64,000 nucleotides of DNA from the NCBI RefSeq assembly GCF_050510895.1, contig NZ_JBNINT010000001.1, forward strand, positions 4,355,572 to 4,419,571. The letters are read 5' to 3'. Of this stretch, positions 34,590 to 45,545 are shown one piece after another. Within the stretch, counting starts at the first letter, position 1, and every line of letters begins with the position of its first letter. Made by a program: the position numbers and the translations under genes. Source of the stretch: Pannonibacter phragmitetus_B (GTDB lineage Bacteria > Pseudomonadota > Alphaproteobacteria > Rhizobiales > Stappiaceae). The notes below the pieces were generated by a model. The model was not told the DNA's origin and searched no databases. It saw only the letters and a program-made list of their open reading frames with translations.

Positions 34590-35519
34590 ATGACGAGCGC
34601 GGTGGATATCGTTTGCCTTGGCGAGCCCATGGTTGAGCTGAACCAGCATGAGGCCGGTGGTGCCTATCACCCCGGCTTTGGCGGTGATGTGTCCAACGCC
34701 GCCGTGGCTGCGGCCCGGCAGGGGGCCCGCGTTGCGCTGGCGACGGCGCTGGGCGCGGATGTTTTCGGTGACAGCCTGCGCGCCATGTGGAAAGCGGAAA
34801 GTGTCGACGACAGCGAGGTCAAGGCCAACCCGGATGCCCCGACCGGCATCTATTTCGTCACCCACGGTACTGATGGCCACCGCTTCTCCTACCGCCGGGC
34901 CGGCTCTGCGGCCAGCCTCTATCAGCCGCGTGATTTGCCGAAGGACATGCTGGCCAAGACGCGGGTGCTGCATTTCTCCGCGATCAGCCAAGCAATCTCG
35001 GCTTCGGCCTGCGACGCCTGCTTTGCGGCCGTGGAGCAGGTGCGCGCTGCAGGCGGTCTTATCTCCTACGATACCAACCTGCGCCTTGCGCTGTGGCCGC
35101 TGGCCCGTGCCCGTGCCGTCATCCGCTCGACCATCGGCATGACCGATATCATTCTGCCGGGTCTCGATGACGCCCGCCAGATTTGCCACGCGCAGGATGC
35201 TGATGGCATCGCCGATGAACTGCTCGGCCTTGGTGCCAGGGTGGTGGCGCTGACCATGGGCGGCGATGGCGTGCTGATTGCAACGGCAGAACGCCGCGAG
35301 ACGCTTGGGGCGCACAAGGTGAAGGCTGTGGACGCCACGGGGGCAGGCGATGCATTCGACGGTGCGTTCCTTGCCGAATACCTGCGCTGTGGTGATGCCT
35401 TCGCGGCTGCGGCCTATGCCAATGCGGCTGCGGCCCTGTCCGTCACTGGTTACGGCGCGGTTGCTCCGCTGCCGCGCCGGGCGGATGTGGAAGCGTTTCT
35501 GGGCGGCAAGGCCGCCTGA
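34590..35519 (+). CDS. PfkB family sugar kinase (KdgK-like)
   Basis: This is a carbohydrate kinase of the ribokinase/PfkB family. The N-terminal CLGEPMVELNQHEAG and PGFGGDVSNAAVAAARQG match 2-keto-3-deoxygluconate kinases, and the C-terminal signature DATGAGDAFDGAFLAE contains the catalytic Asp. The likely reaction is phosphorylation of 2-dehydro-3-deoxygluconate with ATP, but substrate prediction within PfkB kinases is uncertain. I chose the ATG at 34590 (MTSAVDIVCLG); one at 34569 would add seven residues. No Entner-Doudoroff gene adjoins. Confidence 0.85.
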   Translation: MTSAVDIVCLGEPMVELNQHEAGGAYHPGFGGDVSNAAVAAARQGARVALATALGADVFGDSLRAMWKAESVDDSEVKANPDAPTGIYFVTHGTDGHRFSYRRAGSAASLYQPRDLPKDMLAKTRVLHFSAISQAISASACDACFAAVEQVRAAGGLISYDTNLRLALWPLARARAVIRSTIGMTDIILPGLDDARQICHAQDADGIADELLGLGARVVALTMGGDGVLIATAERRETLGAHKVKAVDATGAGDAFDGAFLAEYLRCGDAFAAAAYANAAAALSVTGYGAVAPLPRRADVEAFLGGKAA

Positions 35520-35566
35520 GAACTGCAAGGTCTCGTAACTGTTTCTTCACCACGAAAACGCTAGAA

Positions 35567-35607
35567 AAACTGGAGTTTCAGTCCGCCGCGTGCGGGCGCT
35601 CCAGTTT
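35567..35607. terminator. Long hairpin between the sugar kinase and L,D-transpeptidase genes
   Basis: Nine-base arms AAACTGGAG (35567-35575) and CTCCAGTTT (35599-35607) enclose a smaller CCGC/GCGG stem. The T-run lies only on the minus-strand side. It may still end the kinase transcript, but the geometry is not ideal. Confidence 0.4.
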
Positions 35608-35655
35608 GCGTTCGTGTGTTTGATCCAACCGAAACCTTCCAGAGAGCCTTTTCTC

Positions 35656-36276
35656 ATGCACCGCCTCTCCCGTTTGACCTTCATGGCTGCCGTTGCCGGC
35701 ATTGCTCTGAGTGCGTTTTATGCCGCGCCCGCGTCGGCCTATGACAACACCTATTACGATCCGGTCACGCGCCAGTGGCTGGAGATGAAGCTGACGCCGG
35801 AAGTGGCAGCCAAGATTGCCCGCCGGGAGTACAAGCGCAAGATGGTGACCTACAACGGTCCGGAAGCGCCCGGTACGATCATTGTCGACACCACGGAGCG
35901 GCGCCTTTACCACGTGCTTGAGAACGGCAAGGCCATGCGTTACGGCATTGGCGTGGGCCGGGACGGCTTTACCTGGAAGGGCGAGGAAAAGGTCACCCGC
36001 AAGGCCGAGTGGCCGGGCTGGACACCGCCGCCGGAAATGATCGCCCGTGAGCGCAAGAAGGGCCGCAAGCTGCCCGCGTTCATGGCTGGCGGTCCGCAGA
36101 ACCCGCTGGGCGCCCGCGCACTTTATCTCGGCAACACCATTTACCGCATCCACGGCACCAACGAAGACTGGAGCATCGGCCAGGCCGTCTCCTCCGGGTG
36201 CTTCCGCATGTGGAACGACGACGTGGAGCACCTCTACAGCGAGGTCTCCGTGGGCGCCAAAGTGGTGATCCGCTGA
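35656..36276 (+). CDS. L,D-transpeptidase (YkuD domain), periplasmic
   Basis: This enzyme makes 3-3 cross-links in peptidoglycan or attaches outer-membrane proteins to it. A signal peptide covers about residues 1-28. The YkuD domain shows the conserved His166 (IHGTN) and the catalytic Cys182 in SIGQAVSSGCFRMWN. The segment WPGWTPPPEMIARE is typical of the ErfK/YbiS subgroup common in alphaproteobacteria. Length is 206 residues. The ATG at 35656 begins the signal peptide; the open frame upstream has no start signal. A two-way terminator follows. Confidence 0.92.
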   Translation: MHRLSRLTFMAAVAGIALSAFYAAPASAYDNTYYDPVTRQWLEMKLTPEVAAKIARREYKRKMVTYNGPEAPGTIIVDTTERRLYHVLENGKAMRYGIGVGRDGFTWKGEEKVTRKAEWPGWTPPPEMIARERKKGRKLPAFMAGGPQNPLGARALYLGNTIYRIHGTNEDWSIGQAVSSGCFRMWNDDVEHLYSEVSVGAKVVIR

Positions 36277-36304
36277 GGCCTGACCGGGTTCTCCAGATAT
36301 GGAC

Positions 36305-36334
36305 AAGGCCGCGCGGGTATGCCTGCGCGGCCTT
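36305..36334. terminator. Bidirectional terminator after the L,D-transpeptidase gene
   Basis: A ten-base stem (36305-36314 with 36325-36334) is flanked by A and T residues, between the transpeptidase and the convergent glycosyltransferase genes. Confidence 0.75.
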
Positions 36335-36342
36335 TCTGTTTG

Positions 36343-37851
36343 TCACTCCCCGGCAACCTCGCCGGGCCGGATGATCAGCCAGTTGAGGCGCAGCGGCGGC
36401 CACTTGGCCGGATCGGCGTAGGGGATGTCGGCAAAGCCATCGCGCAGGCGGCCAGGATAGAGCGCAGCCAGAGAGCCTGTGGGCATTTCGCTGTCACCTG
36501 TCCAGATGACCAGGACACCCTTCTTCTTCACGTCCTCCATGCTGATCCATGGGGCAATGGCGGGGGTGTGATCGGTGAAGAGATGCGGCCTGTCTGCTGA
36601 AAACAGGGTGACATGAGCCGCAGGCCACATGTCGCCCGCGACATAGGTGAGCGGCGTACCAGTTGCCTCGCGCCAGGCCGTTTCGGCTTGCGCTGCCACT
36701 ACCGCGCCGGGGAAGTGAATGCGCGTCGGCTTTTTCTTGATCAGCGGTTCCACCAGCGCCTGACCTGCGGCAACACTGAGAAAGATCACCTGAACCGCAG
36801 CGGCTGCGGTCAGGGCGCGGCGGATGGACCAGTTGCCGTTGCGCGCCGAGGCGAAGCGCACCAGCAGCAGTCCTGCCAGCGTGAACATGGATGCGCCCCA
36901 CATCTGCTTGAAGGCATTGCCGGTGGCGGCGGAGACCAGCATCACGACAAGGGCGGGCAGCAGGGTGAACCACAGCAGGAAACGCAGATCTGCATCATTG
37001 CCGCTGGCCGGCTCAGCTTGTGATGCAGTTCCACGCAGGCCCACCAGACCGAGCCCGGCGAAAATGGGGATCAGCACCGGCGCCATGCTGCCAAACTGGC
37101 CGAGCAGGAAGTTGACCGGGTTGAGAATGTGGTCTGCGATGCCTTCCGCCGGAACACTGCGGCTTGCGGCATAGGTGAAAGTCAGAAAGTCCGTCTCCAG
37201 CAGCCACCAGACATGCGGGGCAAAAAGCACCAGAGCCAGGACCATGGCCAGATAGGGGCCGGGTGTTGCGAGGCAGCGGCGCGCATCGCGGAAGGTCAGC
37301 GCATAGAGGCCGATGCAGCCGATGAGCAGACCTGCGAAGTACTTTGCATAGAGCCCGAGCGCTGCTGTGAGGCCGAGCAGCAGCCAGTCCGCCAGCCGCC
37401 CGTGCGCAAGGCCCCGGTGGAAGAAGAGCAGCATGCCGGCCCAAACCGGGATCTGCAGGATGTTCGGGTTGAACTCCGGCGCGGGCAGAGTGAAGTAGAA
37501 GGTGCAGCTGGTGGCCACAATTGCCCAGAAACGCTGCCATGGGGTGAGCCCCATATCCCGGCCCAGCAGCCAGATGGCCAGATAGGTCAGGGCATAGCAG
37601 ATCTGGCTCAGCCAGTAGGCGCCAAAGGCATGGTCACCGGTCAGATGATAGCTTGCTTCCAGCAGCCAGGCCTGAAGGGGCGGATGCTTGGTATAGCCAA
37701 GCGCCAGATCCCGGCCCCAGGCAAAGCCCTCCACCACATCGAGCGGCGGATTTGGAAACAGGATGCTCGGCACCAGCGCCCAGAGCAGGCAGATGGTGAC
37801 GCAGTAAAGAATGGTGGCACGGGCGGCTGACATCATCGGTCGTCCGGTCAT
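36343..37851 (-). CDS. Glycosyltransferase family 39-type membrane protein
   Basis: This is a polytopic membrane glycosyltransferase of the ArnT/PMT (GT39) class, which uses polyprenyl-phosphate sugars on the periplasmic face. The first loop after the N-terminal membrane segment contains DVVEGFAWGRDLALGYTKHPPLQAW, with the acidic residue and the HPP motif expected for this group. About ten membrane segments follow, and then a soluble C-terminal domain. Length is 502 residues. Its ATG overlaps the stop of the GtrA gene by four bases, and the pair fits a lipid-linked sugar flippase plus transferase. Acceptor unknown. Confidence 0.82.
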   Translation of the reverse strand: MTGRPMMSAARATILYCVTICLLWALVPSILFPNPPLDVVEGFAWGRDLALGYTKHPPLQAWLLEASYHLTGDHAFGAYWLSQICYALTYLAIWLLGRDMGLTPWQRFWAIVATSCTFYFTLPAPEFNPNILQIPVWAGMLLFFHRGLAHGRLADWLLLGLTAALGLYAKYFAGLLIGCIGLYALTFRDARRCLATPGPYLAMVLALVLFAPHVWWLLETDFLTFTYAASRSVPAEGIADHILNPVNFLLGQFGSMAPVLIPIFAGLGLVGLRGTASQAEPASGNDADLRFLLWFTLLPALVVMLVSAATGNAFKQMWGASMFTLAGLLLVRFASARNGNWSIRRALTAAAAVQVIFLSVAAGQALVEPLIKKKPTRIHFPGAVVAAQAETAWREATGTPLTYVAGDMWPAAHVTLFSADRPHLFTDHTPAIAPWISMEDVKKKGVLVIWTGDSEMPTGSLAALYPGRLRDGFADIPYADPAKWPPLRLNWLIIRPGEVAGE

Positions 37852-38282
37852 CGGGAGTTGGGATTTGAAGGTTCGGCAAAGGCCCACAGGCGGGCCCCCA
37901 GGAAGGTGAGCGGCGGAACCACGAAGATCGCAATGATGATGCCCACCGCGCCGGGAAGCTGGGTAAACTTCAACAGGGCCGCCAGGGCGCCGTTGTTCAG
38001 CACGAAACCGGCGGCCGCCAGCACGAAGAAGCGGCGCATGCGCTGGCCTGTCTGTACCTCATCGGCAGAGCGGAAGCTCCAGGCGTGGTGACCGGTGAAC
38101 GAGACGATGAAGGCGACCAGAAACCCGCCGATGTTGGACAGCATCGGCGGCACATGCAAAAGCTCCAGTAGGCCGACGGCCACGGAGGCATGAACAACGG
38201 CGGCCGACACGCCGACAATGCCGAAACGCGCAATGGTGGCGAATTCCCGCAAAAGCCGCTGCTGTCTGCTGCTCAGCTTCAT
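37848..38282 (-). CDS. GtrA family protein
   Basis: This is a small membrane protein with four hydrophobic segments (about residues 17-40, 44-65, 85-105 and 110-130), matching GtrA proteins, which are proposed to flip polyprenyl-linked sugars across the inner membrane. The opening FATIARFGIVGVSAAVVH and the later SFTGHHAWSF are family-typical. Length is 144 residues. It is translationally coupled to the glycosyltransferase gene downstream. Confidence 0.88.
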   Translation of the reverse strand: MKLSSRQQRLLREFATIARFGIVGVSAAVVHASVAVGLLELLHVPPMLSNIGGFLVAFIVSFTGHHAWSFRSADEVQTGQRMRRFFVLAAAGFVLNNGALAALLKFTQLPGAVGIIIAIFVVPPLTFLGARLWAFAEPSNPNSR

Positions 38283-38391
38283 GCTGTGCTCCGGTTCCGG
38301 GCTTTGCGCTTTGTCTCATCCACGGCAACACATGCCGGAGGACTGAAGCTTCTTGTCTGTTTGCGGACAGGGGCTGCCGCTCTATCAGGAA

Positions 38392-38420
38392 AAATGCCCC
38401 CGGCCGGGCCGGGGGCATTT
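38392..38420 (-). terminator. Intrinsic terminator of secA
   Basis: Twelve-base arms (38392-38403 and 38409-38420) enclose a five-base loop rich in G and C. The hairpin starts nine bases after the secA stop and is followed by T residues on the minus strand. Confidence 0.85.
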
Positions 38421-38428
38421 GCTTCTTG

Positions 38429-41215
<2,787 letters not shown>

Positions 41216-41489
41216 GTGGCGGTCCTTCCAAATGACGGGCGGCATCAGGTGCAAGGCCCCTGTCACCAGCCCTCAAAAAATCTCATTTCCGGTACACGGT
41301 CTGCCTGCCTGCCCGCATGCGGGCTGCGAAGCTGCCGTTCCATGGATGCCCCGCCCTTTAAGGTGGCGCGGGACGTTCGACAGATAAGAGGGGTAGGATG
41401 CTTGTCAACGCCGCCGCTTTCAGCAAGGTTGCGGCAGCTCGCGCTCATGCGGTGCGGAGCTGTTCAAATTCTGACCCTAAGGACTCTAC

Positions 41490-42389
41490 ATGTTCCGTTC
41501 TTTCATGAGCCGCCCCTTGCGCTCAGTTCTGATCGCCGCAACGGCGCTCAGCCTCGGTGCCACGGCCCTGTCTGCGGCCGAACCGGGTGACGTTGTTGCC
41601 AAGGTTGGCAGCACGGAAATCACCGAAGCCGATATCGCCTTTGCCGCCCGTGACCTCGGCCCGCAGCTGCAGCGCTTCCCGCCGGCCCAGTGGCGCCAGA
41701 TCCTCACGGACGTGATGATCGACATGACGCTTCTGTCCGATGCGGCCAAGAAGGAAGGCATGGAGAAGGACGAGGACTTCCAGCGTCAGGTCCGCTTCAT
41801 GACAACGCAGGCCCTGCGCAATGCCTATGTGGCGCAGAAGCTGGACGGCGGCATTACCGAGGAAGACATCAAGGCCGCCTATGACAAGGAGTTCAAGGAC
41901 TTCCAGGGCGAGGAAGAAGTCCGTGCCCGGCATATCCTTGTCTCTTCCAAGGAAGAAGCCGAGAAGCTGATCAAGGAACTGGACGGCGGTGCCGATTTTG
42001 CGGAGCTCGCCAAGGCCAACTCCAGCGACGGCTCGGCCGCCAATGGCGGTGACCTTGATTACTTCACCAAGGGCCGCATGGTGCCGGAGTTTGAGGCGGC
42101 TGCCTTTGCCCTGAAGCCGGGCGAGTACACCAAGGAGCCGGTGCAGAGCCAGTTCGGCTGGCACATCATCAAGTCCGAAGACAAGCGTATCCAGAGTGCT
42201 CCGTCGCTGGAAGAGGTCTCCGACGGGCTGCGCCAGATGCTGATGCGTGAACGCTATGCAAAGCTCATTGAAGAGCTGAAGGCAGCAAATCCGGTGGAAA
42301 TCATCAAGCAGGAAGCTCCTGCCGATGCCCCGGCCGATGCTCCGGCCGCAGCTCCCGCTGGCGAAGCGGCAAAGCCTGCAGCGCAGTAA
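41490..42389 (+). CDS. Periplasmic peptidyl-prolyl cis-trans isomerase (parvulin type)
   Basis: This is an exported folding helper. A signal peptide spans about residues 1-30, a SurA/PrsA-like N-terminal helical region covers 35-130, and a parvulin domain lies around 140-235 with ARHILVSSKEEAEKLIKELDGGADFAELAKANSSDGSAANGGDLDYFTKGRM. A low-complexity Ala/Pro tail closes the 299 residues. AGGA stands seven bases before the ATG. It lies between secA and argJ, consistent with a role in secreted-protein folding. A terminator follows. Confidence 0.92.
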   Translation: MFRSFMSRPLRSVLIAATALSLGATALSAAEPGDVVAKVGSTEITEADIAFAARDLGPQLQRFPPAQWRQILTDVMIDMTLLSDAAKKEGMEKDEDFQRQVRFMTTQALRNAYVAQKLDGGITEEDIKAAYDKEFKDFQGEEEVRARHILVSSKEEAEKLIKELDGGADFAELAKANSSDGSAANGGDLDYFTKGRMVPEFEAAAFALKPGEYTKEPVQSQFGWHIIKSEDKRIQSAPSLEEVSDGLRQMLMRERYAKLIEELKAANPVEIIKQEAPADAPADAPAAAPAGEAAKPAAQ

Positions 42390-42430
42390 GACGCAGGTCC
42401 GGAAGGCACTGATCTTCTGATCTGAGCGTG

Positions 42431-42455
42431 ATCCCCCGGCACCCTGCCGGGGGAT
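42431..42455 (+). terminator. Terminator after the peptidyl-prolyl isomerase gene
   Basis: Ten-base arms (42431-42440 and 42446-42455) with a five-base loop are followed by TTCCTGTTT on the plus strand. Confidence 0.75.
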
Positions 42456-42543
42456 TTCCTGTTTCAGGGGGCGTCATGGGTCTTGCGCACCCCGTCCATC
42501 GGGCAAGGCTGCAACTCATTGCATTTGAGTGCCAGAGGCCGTG

Positions 42544-43785
42544 ATGTCGACAGAAGTTTCTCCGCTTGCCCCCAAGTCCTACCCTGAGATGCCCGTCATC
42601 GAAGGCGTGCGTTTTGCCACGGCGGCGGCCGGCATCAAGTACAAGGGGCGCACGGATGTGCTCCTGGTGCTGATGGACGAAGGCACGGAAGTGGCCGGTG
42701 TCTTCACCCGCTCGCTCTGCCCCTCCGCCCCGGTGGACTGGTGCCGCGCCAACCTGCCTTCCGGCAAGGCCCGGGCACTCCTCGTCAATTCCGGCAATGC
42801 CAATGCTTTCACCGGCAAGAAGGGCAAGGCTGCCGTGGAACTGTCGGCTGAAATCGTCAGCAAGGCCGTTGGCTGCGCTCAGGGCGAAATCTATCTTGCC
42901 TCCACCGGTGTGATCGGCGAGCCGCTGCCTGCGGACAAGTTTTCCGGCGTCGTCGATGGCCTTGTGGCCGATGCGGTCGCTGGATCCTGGCTCGATACGG
43001 CGAAGGCGATCATGACCACCGACACCTATCCGAAGGTGTCCACCCGCACAGTGGATCTCGGCGGTGTGCCGGTGACGCTGAATGGCATTGCCAAGGGCGC
43101 AGGCATGATTGCCCCGGACATGGCGACCATGCTGTCTTTCCTCTTCACTGACGCTCCGATTGCAGCACCTGTGCTGCAGGCGCTGATTTCCGGCGCCGTC
43201 GGCGGCAGCTTCAATGCCATCACGGTCGACAGCGATACGTCGACCTCGGACACGGCACTGCTGTTTGCCACCGGAAAGGCGGCTGAGCGCGGGGCTGTGC
43301 GCGTGACTGAGGCTTCCGATCCGCGCCTGGAGCCCTTCCGCAAGGCGCTGGGCGAGGTGATGCAGGATCTGGCGCACCAGATCGTCCGGGACGGTGAAGG
43401 TGCCCGCAAGTTTGTGGAAGTGCGCGTCGAGGGCGCCTCTTCCGACGCGTCGGCCAAGCGCATTGCCCTGTCCATCGCCAATTCGCCGCTGGTGAAGACC
43501 GCCATTGCCGGTGAGGATGCCAACTGGGGCCGCGTCGTCATGGCTGTCGGCAAGGCCGGAGAGCCTGCGGACCGTGACCGTCTGGCCATCTGGTTCGGTG
43601 ATGTGCGTGTCGCCGTCAACGGCGAGCGCGATCCGGATTATTCGGAGGCTGCTGCTTCAGCGGTCATGGAGCGTGAGCACATCCTCATCCGCACCGAAAT
43701 CGGCCTTGGCGACGGCTCTGCCACCGTTTGGACCTGTGATCTGACCAAGGCCTATGTCGAGATCAACGGCGATTACCGCAGCTGA
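42544..43785 (+). CDS. argJ: Bifunctional glutamate N-acetyltransferase/amino-acid acetyltransferase ArgJ
   Basis: ArgJ transfers acetyl from N-acetylornithine to glutamate, and often also makes N-acetylglutamate from acetyl-CoA, in arginine biosynthesis. The precursor cuts itself before the nucleophilic threonine in the conserved KGAGMIAPDMATML, here Ala194/Thr195, to give alpha and beta chains. Length (413 residues) is normal and the C-terminal EINGDYRS is typical. AGAGG stands five bases before the ATG at 42544; a start five codons earlier is open. Whether it is mono- or bifunctional cannot be read from sequence. Confidence 0.96.
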   Translation: MSTEVSPLAPKSYPEMPVIEGVRFATAAAGIKYKGRTDVLLVLMDEGTEVAGVFTRSLCPSAPVDWCRANLPSGKARALLVNSGNANAFTGKKGKAAVELSAEIVSKAVGCAQGEIYLASTGVIGEPLPADKFSGVVDGLVADAVAGSWLDTAKAIMTTDTYPKVSTRTVDLGGVPVTLNGIAKGAGMIAPDMATMLSFLFTDAPIAAPVLQALISGAVGGSFNAITVDSDTSTSDTALLFATGKAAERGAVRVTEASDPRLEPFRKALGEVMQDLAHQIVRDGEGARKFVEVRVEGASSDASAKRIALSIANSPLVKTAIAGEDANWGRVVMAVGKAGEPADRDRLAIWFGDVRVAVNGERDPDYSEAAASAVMEREHILIRTEIGLGDGSATVWTCDLTKAYVEINGDYRS

Positions 43786-43861
43786 TCCGTCAAACTTTCT
43801 TCAGGGCGGGCTCTGAGTTTTTTAAGAGTCCGCTCAAAACTGTCTAAAATTGGAACATGCC

Positions 43862-44266
43862 ATGCGGATGGTTCTTGTCGTTGCCTGTGCTCTCATTGAC
43901 GCGGATGGGCGTATCCTGATCGCGCAACGGCCCGAGGGAAAGTCCATGGCAGGGCTCTGGGAATTCCCCGGGGGCAAGGTGGAAGCTGGGGAAAGGCCGG
44001 AAGCCTGCCTGATCCGCGAGCTTTCCGAGGAACTTGGAATCAGCGTTAAGGAAGAGTGCCTCGCCCCTCTGACCTTCGCCAGCCACGCTTATGAAGATTT
44101 TCACCTCCTCATGCCATTGTATGTCTGTCGGCGATGGCAAGGAACTCCTGCAGCCCAGGAAGGGCAGACCCTGAAATGGGTGCGGGCAGGCAAGCTCAGG
44201 GAATTCCCCATGCCACCGGCCGATGAGCCGCTGATCCCCCATTTGATCGGGTTGGTCGGCGCCTGA
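43862..44266 (+). CDS. mutT: MutT-type Nudix hydrolase (8-oxo-dGTP diphosphatase)
   Basis: This enzyme removes 8-oxo-dGTP from the nucleotide pool to prevent A:T to C:G mutation. The 134-residue protein contains a complete Nudix box, GGKVEAGERPEACLIRELSEELGI, with the metal-binding REXXEE residues, and the MutT-like opening VACALIDADGRILIAQRPEGK. The start is uncertain between 43862 and 43868, as the ribosome-binding site is weak. It follows argJ by 76 bases. Confidence 0.9.
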   Translation: MRMVLVVACALIDADGRILIAQRPEGKSMAGLWEFPGGKVEAGERPEACLIRELSEELGISVKEECLAPLTFASHAYEDFHLLMPLYVCRRWQGTPAAQEGQTLKWVRAGKLREFPMPPADEPLIPHLIGLVGA

Positions 44267-44315
44267 TGTAGACCGACAGGCAAACAGCCGCGTATCTGGC
44301 TGGTTAGGAGTTGCA

Positions 44316-44549
44316 ATGCGACTGGACGAAAATCCGGCAGGCATGTTTGGTGCCCCCGCCAGGAAGCGCGTTCAGATCGGCCTTGATCTGGCGGCTCGCT
44401 TCCAGGAAGACGTGAAAGGCGCGACAGCCGTTGAATATGGCCTGATGGTCGGGTTCATCTCACTGGCCATTGCTGCGACTCTGCTGTCCATTGGTCATGA
44501 CATTGGCACAGCCTTCACCATCATCAGTGATGCCCTCAAGGGCTCCTGA
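44316..44549 (+). CDS. Flp family type IVb pilin (orphan)
   Basis: This is a short pilin-like protein with the Flp prepilin cleavage pattern. Gly35 precedes ATAVEYGL, placing Glu at +5 and Tyr at +6, followed by one hydrophobic helix (LMVGFISLAIAATLLSIG) and a short tail. The leader of 35 residues is longer than usual for Flp pilins. AGGAG five bases before the ATG supports it. No tad/cpa assembly genes are in the window, so any pilus must be built by machinery elsewhere. Its stop abuts the convergent methyltransferase gene. Confidence 0.82.
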   Translation: MRLDENPAGMFGAPARKRVQIGLDLAARFQEDVKGATAVEYGLMVGFISLAIAATLLSIGHDIGTAFTIISDALKGS

Positions 44550-45440
44550 TCAAACGTCCCTGCGATCTTCCGGCACTTTCAGCGCATCGGCCAGTCTTGC
44601 CTTGGCAGAACCCGGCTTCAGAGGCTTCTGCTGGCTCTCATGCGGTGCCCAGCCAGAGAGATACATGACCTGAAACGTGGCACGGATGCGTCCGTCCGGA
44701 TCGCTGTAATCGGTTGCATAGAGTTCTGCCGCCTTCAGAAATACGGCCCGTGACAAGGGCTTGCGGCTGCGCTCGTTCAGTGCCGAAGCCGCCCCCATCA
44801 TCTTCAGATCCCGCATCAGCGCAAAGATGTTGTCATAGCGCACGGTCAGCTTGTCCGTGTCCGTGACCGGCAGGGCAAAACCGGCGCGCTGCAACAGGGC
44901 CCCAAGATCACGCGTGTCGGCAAAGGGCACGACCCGCGGGGCGGCGCCGCCTGTCACTTCAAGTTCCGCACGCATCAGGCAATCGCGCAATTCGCTCAAG
45001 GTATCTCCGCCCAGCATCGCCCCCAAAAATAGGCCGTCCGGCCGCAAGGCCCGGCGGATCTGGATCAGCGCGCCCGGCAGGTCGTTTACAAGCTGCAGGC
45101 TGAGTGCCGAGACGATCAGACCCACGGACGCGTCCTTCAATGGGAGCAGCGCGTCATCGCAGACAAAATCCGGGGCGGGCAGGGCAGGGTCGGGCAGGAA
45201 CAGATCGCCGCGCAGCACCGTCTCTGCCTTGCCGCTCTGCTGCAGGATCTGAGCAATGCGCCCCGTGTGGCCGCCCAGGTCCACTGCCGTGCCGAATTCT
45301 CTCGTGACGGCTGCGATGCGGTCTGCCAGATCCTCTGCCACCGCTGCAAGCAGGAAGTCGGCGCCTTCAATGCGGCTCTCAAGGGCACGCTTGCGCCGCC
45401 GGGCGAAGAGGGAACGGTCAATGAGGTCGATGCGGGTCAT
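44550..45440 (-). CDS. SAM-dependent methyltransferase (BioC/NDUFAF5-like)
   Basis: This is a class I methyltransferase of 296 residues. The SAM-binding motif is the AVDLGGHTGRIAQIL stretch near residue 55, followed by LPLKDASVGLIVSALSLQLVNDLP and ALRPDGLFLGAMLGGDTLSELR. The sequence is close to the alphaproteobacterial relatives of mitochondrial NDUFAF5, a complex I assembly factor, and also to BioC, so the precise substrate is open. It diverges from comF. Confidence 0.85.
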   Translation of the reverse strand: MTRIDLIDRSLFARRRKRALESRIEGADFLLAAVAEDLADRIAAVTREFGTAVDLGGHTGRIAQILQQSGKAETVLRGDLFLPDPALPAPDFVCDDALLPLKDASVGLIVSALSLQLVNDLPGALIQIRRALRPDGLFLGAMLGGDTLSELRDCLMRAELEVTGGAAPRVVPFADTRDLGALLQRAGFALPVTDTDKLTVRYDNIFALMRDLKMMGAASALNERSRKPLSRAVFLKAAELYATDYSDPDGRIRATFQVMYLSGWAPHESQQKPLKPGSAKARLADALKVPEDRRDV

Positions 45441-45545
45441 GTGCGTGCTTTCCGGGTGCCGGGCATGATGCCTTATAGGCTCAGCCTTCCGCTTCCGTCA
45501 AAAGCTGCTAGGGTGACGTGAACCACGGGTTGCAAGAGGCGGCAG

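Noticed and set aside
43806..43833. Imperfect hairpin after argJ as a terminator
   Set aside because: Arms at 43806-43814 and 43825-43833 pair with one mismatch, but the T-run is inside the loop rather than after the stem, so it is not a convincing terminator.
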